DNA from: Kiritimatiellota bacterium
Lineage (GTDB): Bacteria; Verrucomicrobiota; Kiritimatiellia; JAAZAB01
DNA: 10,000 nt
Assembly: GCA_008636095.1 (NCBI GenBank)
Contig: VSJD01000240.1
Span: 1 to 10,000 of the forward strand
Reading direction: 5' to 3'
Shown here: in pieces, positions 5,720 to 10,000 of the stretch
Layout of the letters: the number at the start of each line of letters is the position of its first letter
How positions within the stretch are numbered: position 1 is the first letter of the stretch
Program-made: the position numbers and the translations under genes
The notes under the pieces: model-generated
Told to the model about the DNA's origin: nothing
What the model saw: only the letters and a program-made list of their open reading frames with translations
Database searches by the model: none

Positions 5720-7090
5720 ATGAGCCGTCAATTTAAAGTGTTGCTGAACGATGACGAGATGCCGCGCCAGTGGTATAACATCCAGGCCGACCTGCCGCAC
5801 CCCCTGCCGCCGCCGGTGGACAAGGAAGGCAAGCCCATCGGGCCTGATGCGCTTGCCCCGGTGTTTCCCATGAACCTGATCGAGCAGGAGGTCAGCACCC
5901 AGCGCTGGATTGACATCCCCGAAGCCGTGATCGAAAAACTGCTCCTGTACCGGCCGAGCCCGCTCTGCCGTGCTTATGCCTTTGAAAAGGCGTTAAAAAC
6001 ACCGGCGAAAATCTATTACAAGAACGAAGGGGTTTCGCCTGCCGGCAGTCACAAACCCAATACGGCTATTGCCCAGGCCTATTACAACAAGGAGTTCGGC
6101 ATAAAGCGTCTGACTACCGAAACCGGCGCCGGTCAGTGGGGTAGCGCCCTGGCGATGGCGTGCAAGCTGTTCGGGCTGGTATGCAAGGTGTACATGGTCC
6201 GCATCAGCTTTGAACAGAAGCCGTTCCGGAAAATGATGATGAACACTTGGGGCGCGGAATGTGTCGCGAGCCCCAGCAACCAGACCAACGCCGGCCGCGC
6301 GATCCTGGCGAAAATGCCCAATACGCCCGGCAGCCTGGCCATGGCCATCAGCGAAGCGATCGAGGATGCCGTCACCTCCAAGGACACCCGCTATTCGCTG
6401 GGCAGTGTGCTTAACCACGTGCTCCTGCATCAGACCATTATCGGGCTCGAGGCACAGAAACAGTTTCAGAAAATCGGGGCCTATCCGGACGTTGTCATCG
6501 GCTGTGTCGGCGGCGGCTCGAATTTTGCCGGCATCAGTTTCCCGTTCATCTGCGACAAGATTCATGGTCGGAAAGTCCGCATTATGGCGGTCGAGCCGGC
6601 GGCCTGTCCGACGCTCACCCGCGGTCCCTTTGTCTACGACTCGGGCGATGTGGCCATGATGACGCCACTCCTGGCGATGCATAGCTTGGGCCACACTTTT
6701 GTGCCCAGGCCGATCCATGCCGGCGGATTGCGCTACCACGGCATGGCGCCGCTGGTGAGCCACGTCATGCGCGAAGGGCTCATGGAGGCGTGTGCCATCA
6801 ACCAGTTGGAATGTTACCGCTCAGCCGTGATGTGGGCGCACACGGAAGGTTTTATACCCGCGCCGGAAACGTCGCATGCCATTGCCGCTGCCGCGCAGGA
6901 AGCCGTCCGCGCCCGCGAGGCAGGTAAGGAAACGACCATTCTGCTGAACTGGTCCGGTCACGGGCTCATGGACCTGACCGGGTACGAAAACTTCCTGACC
7001 GGCAAAATGGTTGATGCCACTTTGTCGGAAGACGACCTGGGCAAATCGCTCCAGTCGCTAAAAGGCCTGCCCCAACCGCCGAAGCTGTGA
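5720..7090 (+). CDS. trpB2: Tryptophan synthase beta chain, TrpB2 type
   Basis: The 456-residue PLP enzyme belongs to the long TrpB2 branch, which carries an N-terminal extension relative to the roughly 400-residue TrpB1. Visible landmarks are RPSPLCRAYAFEKAL (about 78-92), the PLP lysine in GSHKPNTA (Lys112), TETGAGQWG with the catalytic Glu134, the phosphate-binding GCVGGGSNF (about 261-269) and GHGLMDL near the end. It condenses indole with serine (or a phosphorylated serine in some TrpB2) to give tryptophan in the cytoplasm. An AAAGGA site lies about 9 nt upstream of ATG. There is no trpA next to it, so indole salvage or pairing with a distant TrpA are both possible. TrpR directly upstream suggests repression by tryptophan. 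A damaged second copy lies downstream. Confidence 0.95.
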   Translation: MSRQFKVLLNDDEMPRQWYNIQADLPHPLPPPVDKEGKPIGPDALAPVFPMNLIEQEVSTQRWIDIPEAVIEKLLLYRPSPLCRAYAFEKALKTPAKIYYKNEGVSPAGSHKPNTAIAQAYYNKEFGIKRLTTETGAGQWGSALAMACKLFGLVCKVYMVRISFEQKPFRKMMMNTWGAECVASPSNQTNAGRAILAKMPNTPGSLAMAISEAIEDAVTSKDTRYSLGSVLNHVLLHQTIIGLEAQKQFQKIGAYPDVVIGCVGGGSNFAGISFPFICDKIHGRKVRIMAVEPAACPTLTRGPFVYDSGDVAMMTPLLAMHSLGHTFVPRPIHAGGLRYHGMAPLVSHVMREGLMEACAINQLECYRSAVMWAHTEGFIPAPETSHAIAAAAQEAVRAREAGKETTILLNWSGHGLMDLTGYENFLTGKMVDATLSEDDLGKSLQSLKGLPQPPKL

Positions 7091-7308
7091 TAATAGCCGG
7101 TGCGCGGGCTGGGCGCGGTTAACGCTTGCGGCGAACTCCGCCTATGTTACCGATGGATATTATACGGGCAGATCCGATCAAAATGGAATGGAATAGCCGC
7201 CTGTTTTCACATTTAAAATATCGCCAGAGTTTCTTATATTCGGAGATCGGTTGTTCGGTCCATGGTGTACCAAGACACGGAATTTAGATTCAAAGGAGAT
7301 GACAAGTC
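7091..7308. other. Gap between trpB2 and the membrane protein gene
   Basis: No convincing gene. A weak stem (GCGG/CCGC near 7126-7139) follows trpB2 but lacks a U tract. From about 7140 the sequence becomes AT-richer and carries the possible promoter of the next gene. A 34-codon ORF near 7183 has no ribosome binding site and was not called. Confidence 0.5.
7212..7240 (+). promoter_or_regulatory. Possible promoter of the membrane protein gene
   Basis: TTTAAA (7212-7217), a 17-bp spacer and TATATT (7235-7240), with a predicted leader of about 60 nt. Both boxes are partial matches, so the call is tentative. Confidence 0.3.
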
Positions 7309-7722
7309 ATGTTACCTCTCAGAATATGTCTTTTCGCCGTGGCCTTTGGCGGAATCATGGTCTTGCCAACACTCTTTTTCACATGGCCGGATAATACCGC
7401 CGGTGCGCGGATATACTTGTGCATATACGATTTGCCCGCATCCATGCCAACCAGACTGGTGGAGTACTGGGTCTATATGTTTTTTGCCTGTAATGTGGCT
7501 ATTGGCGCAATTTTTCTTTTTGCTGGTCTTTGTCCACGTAAAAACCGCCAACTCATTACAGTCCTGGCCTTAATCCTTATCCTGCTGGGACTGGCGGTCA
7601 TGTTTCATGCTTGGCGGCTGCAGCTTGCACTTAACCCTTACATATTTGACCTTATTTGTTGCTGGGTATTTGGTCCTCTGATACTGTATTTCAATTTGAA
7701 GCACAACAATCATGCTTCTTGA
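7309..7722 (+). CDS. Small predicted membrane protein, family unknown
   Basis: The 137-residue protein has four hydrophobic stretches, roughly residues 3-24, 48-70, 79-98 and 110-129, separated by short polar links (CPRKNRQ before the third) and a basic tail KHNNHAS. The pattern suggests a four-helix inner-membrane protein. A good AAAGGAG site lies 9 nt before the ATG. I do not recognise the family. Its codon use is AT-richer than that of trpB2 and the LamG gene, and it is placed exactly between intact trpB2 and the trpB2 remnant, so it may have arrived by insertion. The stop overlaps the area where similarity to trpB2 resumes. Confidence 0.7.
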   Translation: MLPLRICLFAVAFGGIMVLPTLFFTWPDNTAGARIYLCIYDLPASMPTRLVEYWVYMFFACNVAIGAIFLFAGLCPRKNRQLITVLALILILLGLAVMFHAWRLQLALNPYIFDLICCWVFGPLILYFNLKHNNHAS

Positions 7723-7744
7723 TCAAAGACCGTAGCGTTCTGCG

Positions 7745-7891
7745 CAAAAACCATTCCTGTAACGGCCGAGTCTGCTTTGCCGCTCCTATACCTTTGAGCA
7801 GGTGCTGAAGACGGTGGCGGCTCAAATTTTACCGGCAACAGTTAAATCACGCCAGTCGCTAAAAGGCCTGCCCCAACCGCCGAAACTGTAG
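7745..7891 (+). pseudogene. Remnant of a second trpB2 with internal deletion
   Basis: Read in one frame, 7745-7888 gives QKPFL, a TAA stop, RPSLLCRSYTFEQVLKTVA, then a short joint and QSLKGLPQPPKL before TAG. The first part matches TrpB2 residues about 72-96 (54 of 75 bases identical by my count, many changes at third positions). The last 12 residues match the TrpB2 C-terminus exactly. Everything between, about 350 codons, is missing, and the N-terminal 70 codons are gone or unrecognisable (similarity may begin near 7730). A Tyr codon (TAC) in the intact gene is TAA here. There is no start codon or ribosome binding site, so it is not expressed as a protein. Confidence 0.85.
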
Positions 7892-7926
7892 TAATAGTCA
7901 GTGCGACAGCTGCGATTCTTTGTCTC

Positions 7927-9810
7927 TTACGGTGCGGGTGTTTGTTCCGTAGGTGCGGTCGTTACCACCGGCGCGGCGGGGGAATTCGTGGCGGCAGGTA
8001 TTGAAGCGGGCAAACTGTTTGTTGCGGTCGGTGTCGGTGCCATTGTGGTGACTGGGGCGGCGGTTGTGCTGACCGCCACCGGGGTTGGTGTCGTGTCTAT
8101 TGCGGGTGTTGCCGCCGGAGCAGTCGTTAAAGCTGGAGCGGTAGTTACCACCAGTGCGTCGGGGGCCGAAGTGGTCGTCACCACCGGAGTGGTCGTCACC
8201 ACCGGAGTGGTCGTTACTACTGGCGCGGTCGTTACCACCGATGCGGGTGTTTCACCCGACGCGGTTGTTACCGCCGGCTTCAACAAGTCGCCGGCAAACA
8301 GCGCTTTGACTTGTTCGGGCGTCAATGTGATCTGGAAAAACATCAGGTCATCAATTATGCCATTGGGCGCCATGGACTGGGCCGCACCGCCGAAAACCAG
8401 GGCTGCCGCCGCTGCCATCGGCCGCTTCATCATCTCGTCGCTCGGATAATCCAGGCCATCCACATACATCACCCATTGGCCTTCCGCGTTCCAGGTAATG
8501 GCGATATGATGCCAGCTATTCTGCCAGTCGGAGGGTGTGAAGGCGATCCCGACGGGCGCCAGCTGGAGCTTGCCGTTGACGTGTTGAAGAGTCATCAGGC
8601 TTTTCATGATCTGCAAAATCGTGTCACGGGTGCCATCCCGGGCGTCCCAATTTGGCAGGAACCAGAAGCTGATGGTTCCGTTCTTGCGCCAGCGGCCGAA
8701 GTAATTGTCCTTTGTGCTAATCGTCAACGTTTCATTGGAAAGGACCATGCCACCCGGCGCCCAGGCTTGCGGCGCGGGGCCCGCGCCGGTTCCAGCGTAA
8801 GGCATGGCGCGTGTTTCCAGTTGCAGGCCGTCGGCATAGAACGTGGTTTTTGAACTGTCGGTTGTTACGATCGCCAGTTGCAGGCGCGCCTCGATATTTG
8901 TGCCCGGTGGCTCGCCTGGGCGAAGCGCTCCGGCGGAGCCTGGCAGGAGTTTTTTCCAGTCGGCCTCGTGCTTGGCGCCAATGCTCATGGCCGGGAACGG
9001 AGCGTTAAATGTGCAGAAAAACCGTTTCCATTCGTTGCTTAAGTCCACATACACGGTCTCGCCGACTGTATCGCTGTCCATATCTTTCAAAAAAAGCTTC
9101 AGATTACCCTGACCTTTAAGGTAAACGGAGGCCACGTAATACGCCGGCACAATGGATGCGCCGTTATACAGTGCTTTTTCCACCTTGAGCTCGAGGGCCA
9201 CGCCTTCATCGCCGACTTCGCCCTTGGTCGTGACGGCCAGCGCTTGTTTGCCTTCCCACGGTTTTTCCGCAATTCCTGCCAAAGCCGATCCGTTTAGCGG
9301 CTGGAACATGGATACTTCCTTCATACCTGCCTGGCTGGGGCTGTACAGGTTCGCGTGGGCCGATTCCACGATCAGGCCCTGGCCGAATTTGCCGGCAACC
9401 AGCCGCGGCATGTTGGCGCCAAGTTCCTGGTCGTTGAGGAAAGCGGGTGATTCCCGCTGAAATACCACGGGGATGTCAAAGTCCCCCGCAGTGGGTTCGG
9501 GCATGATTCCGGCATCAAACGAAAAGCGGGCAATCATATTCTTTACCGGGTCTTCCGGCGGTTTGGGTTCGGCATCAGCCGGGACGCCGGCATCGGCCGG
9601 GACGCCGGCAGCGGCCAAAACGTTGGTATCGGTCACGGCATTGGTGTTGGCCACGGCATTGGTATCGGCGGAGGCGACCGTGGGCTCAGCAGTAACCACG
9701 GCGTTGGTTGCGCCGGTGGCATTGGTTTTGATATCGGCTTCCTCCTGAGCATGGAGTAATCCGGCGTTTAGCAGACTCGCGAGCATTCCAAGGGCGATCA
9801 TTTTTTTCAT
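7927..9810 (-). CDS. Secreted LamG-domain protein with low-complexity ends
   Basis: The 627-residue product starts with a signal peptide (MKKMIALGMLASLLNAGLLHA, cleavage near residue 22). A Thr-Asn-Ala-Val repeat segment follows (about 28-70), then GVPADA twice. A beta-strand start FSFDAG (about 95) opens a concanavalin-A-like fold. It is followed by a jelly-roll, carbohydrate-binding-like segment (about 180-335, ending FYADGLQLE) and a LamG-type domain (about 355-508: GTISFWFLPNW, WHHIAITWN, YVDG, IDDLMFF). The last 115 residues are rich in Thr, Val, Pro and Ala (PVVTTT repeats) and may form an extended, possibly glycosylated stalk. The ATG at 9810 is preferred because AAGGA lies 8 nt upstream and the signal peptide starts there; an ATG at 9834 would add eight polar residues. 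It is probably a surface or periplasmic adhesin or glycan-binding protein. No catalytic residues are apparent. Confidence 0.85.
   Translation of the reverse strand: MKKMIALGMLASLLNAGLLHAQEEADIKTNATGATNAVVTAEPTVASADTNAVANTNAVTDTNVLAAAGVPADAGVPADAEPKPPEDPVKNMIARFSFDAGIMPEPTAGDFDIPVVFQRESPAFLNDQELGANMPRLVAGKFGQGLIVESAHANLYSPSQAGMKEVSMFQPLNGSALAGIAEKPWEGKQALAVTTKGEVGDEGVALELKVEKALYNGASIVPAYYVASVYLKGQGNLKLFLKDMDSDTVGETVYVDLSNEWKRFFCTFNAPFPAMSIGAKHEADWKKLLPGSAGALRPGEPPGTNIEARLQLAIVTTDSSKTTFYADGLQLETRAMPYAGTGAGPAPQAWAPGGMVLSNETLTISTKDNYFGRWRKNGTISFWFLPNWDARDGTRDTILQIMKSLMTLQHVNGKLQLAPVGIAFTPSDWQNSWHHIAITWNAEGQWVMYVDGLDYPSDEMMKRPMAAAAALVFGGAAQSMAPNGIIDDLMFFQITLTPEQVKALFAGDLLKPAVTTASGETPASVVTTAPVVTTTPVVTTTPVVTTTSAPDALVVTTAPALTTAPAATPAIDTTPTPVAVSTTAAPVTTMAPTPTATNSLPASIPAATNSPAAPVVTTAPTEQTPAP
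8171..8242. repeat. 18-bp tandem repeat in the LamG gene tail
   Basis: Four 18-bp units start at 8171, 8189, 8207 and 8225. The first two are identical (GTGGTCGTCACCACCGGA) and the others diverge by a few bases. The multiple of three keeps the frame, encoding repeats of six residues (PVVTTT-like). Further degenerate units extend on both sides through about 7940-8290. Confidence 0.85.
8909..8940. repeat. GC-rich hairpin pair inside the LamG gene
   Basis: GGCT and AGCC flank CGCCTGGGCG and GCTCCGGCGGAGC, two adjacent small stems. They encode a Pro/Gly-rich loop (AGALRPGEPPG) between beta-rich segments. The composition (GGGCGAAG, CGGCGGA) resembles the hairpins at 3734-3794 and 5632-5660, so this may be an interspersed repeat that landed in frame. 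Confidence 0.35.
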
Positions 9811-9886
9811 GGTGTGCATCCTTGTCTTTGGCATAATGACGACTGGTTAAAGTAAATCACGATAGCGGGGGATTCGCCAGTAAAAA

Positions 9887-10000
9887 ATGAAACAAGGCGC
9901 ATTCATTCCACAACCTGAGGTTCGGGCGCGACTACGCGCCGTCGTGGGAAATTTTACCTCCCGGGAGTGGCAGGACTGGCGTTGGCAGGTGCGGCATAGT
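9887..10000 (+). CDS. KamA-like radical SAM aminomutase, N-terminal part
   Basis: The first 38 residues are visible before the window ends. The segment SREWQDWRWQVRHS (residues 25-38) matches the N-terminal signature of the lysine 2,3-aminomutase/KamA family (W-x-DW-x-WQ-x-R). The family uses a 4Fe-4S cluster, SAM and PLP to move an amino group between carbons of lysine or glutamate; the EF-P modifying enzyme EpmB also belongs here. The cysteine motif and PLP lysine lie outside the window, so the subgroup cannot be told. A TAA stop lies in frame two codons upstream (9881), so ATG 9887 is the earliest start. The Shine-Dalgarno is weak. It diverges from the LamG gene across 76 bp. Confidence 0.8.
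   Translation, partial: MKQGAFIPQPEVRARLRAVVGNFTSREWQDWRWQVRHS

Larger units (their letters stand above)
7051..7884 (+). repeat. 33-bp direct repeat of the trpB2 3' end
   Basis: Positions 7051-7083 and 7852-7884 are identical over 33 bp. Weaker similarity continues past the stop codons for about 28 more bases (20 of 28 match, to 7111 and 7912). The offset is constant at 801 bp. The first copy is the real trpB2 C-terminus; the second ends the trpB2 remnant. Confidence 0.9.

Noticed and set aside
5993..6763. Minus-strand 256-codon ORF inside trpB2
   Set aside because: A shadow frame of a clear TrpB2 with full conserved motifs; no family resemblance of its own.
7183..7287. 34-codon ORF upstream of the membrane protein
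   Set aside because: No Shine-Dalgarno, no recognisable sequence, and it overlaps the likely promoter.
8171..8242. Tandem 18-bp units as a CRISPR array
   Set aside because: The units are contiguous without spacers and encode an in-frame protein repeat.
7901..8449. Plus-strand 182-codon ORF rich in Val, Gly, Ala and Thr
   Set aside because: It is the antisense reading of the LamG protein's low-complexity tail, with no ribosome binding site.
9811..9886. Promoters in the LamG-kamA divergent gap
   Set aside because: Candidate boxes (TTGGCA, TTTACT) lack a well-spaced -10 partner on either strand, so none could be supported.

Overview
The window looks like a piece of chromosome from a GC-rich, environmental Gram-negative bacterium, most likely of the Planctomycetes-Verrucomicrobia group (Kiritimatiellota, Lentisphaerota or Verrucomicrobiota). 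The clues are a LacI regulator beside an unusual TIM-barrel glycosidase-like protein, an exported LamG surface protein with a Thr/Val/Pro tail, a TrpR plus TrpB2 pair, and GC-rich interspersed hairpin repeats. This placement is inference from gene content; there is no rRNA or tRNA in the window.

Left block (1-4900, minus strand): a probable sugar-utilisation cluster transcribed leftward, in the order lacI-type regulator, M24 (creatinase/prolidase fold) protein, glycoside-hydrolase-like protein. The regulator has a good sigma70-like promoter placed so that transcription should begin at or next to its ATG. The M24 protein has lost the usual metal-binding aspartates. Positions 1-216 hold no gene, but they contain a 19-nt inverted pair and a perfect 14-bp hairpin just after the last gene of the cluster.

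Central block (4900-5200): a self-contained mini-gene on the minus strand. It has a near-consensus promoter, an ideal Shine-Dalgarno sequence, a 24-codon ORF for a peptide with a CxxCxC motif and a lysine-rich tail, and a strong bidirectional terminator.

Tryptophan block (5200-7900, plus strand): a small TrpR-family repressor is followed, after a 219-bp structured gap, by a full-length TrpB2-type tryptophan synthase beta chain with no trpA. Further on come a small, AT-richer gene for a predicted four-helix membrane protein and a decayed second trpB2. The decayed copy keeps codons corresponding to about 72-96 joined in frame to the last 12 codons, and it carries a nonsense codon. Its 3' end is identical to the intact gene over 33 bp.

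Right block (7927-10000): a secreted LamG-domain protein on the minus strand, with low-complexity tandem repeats at both ends. Diverging from it at the right edge is the N-terminus of a KamA-like (lysine 2,3-aminomutase family) radical SAM enzyme.
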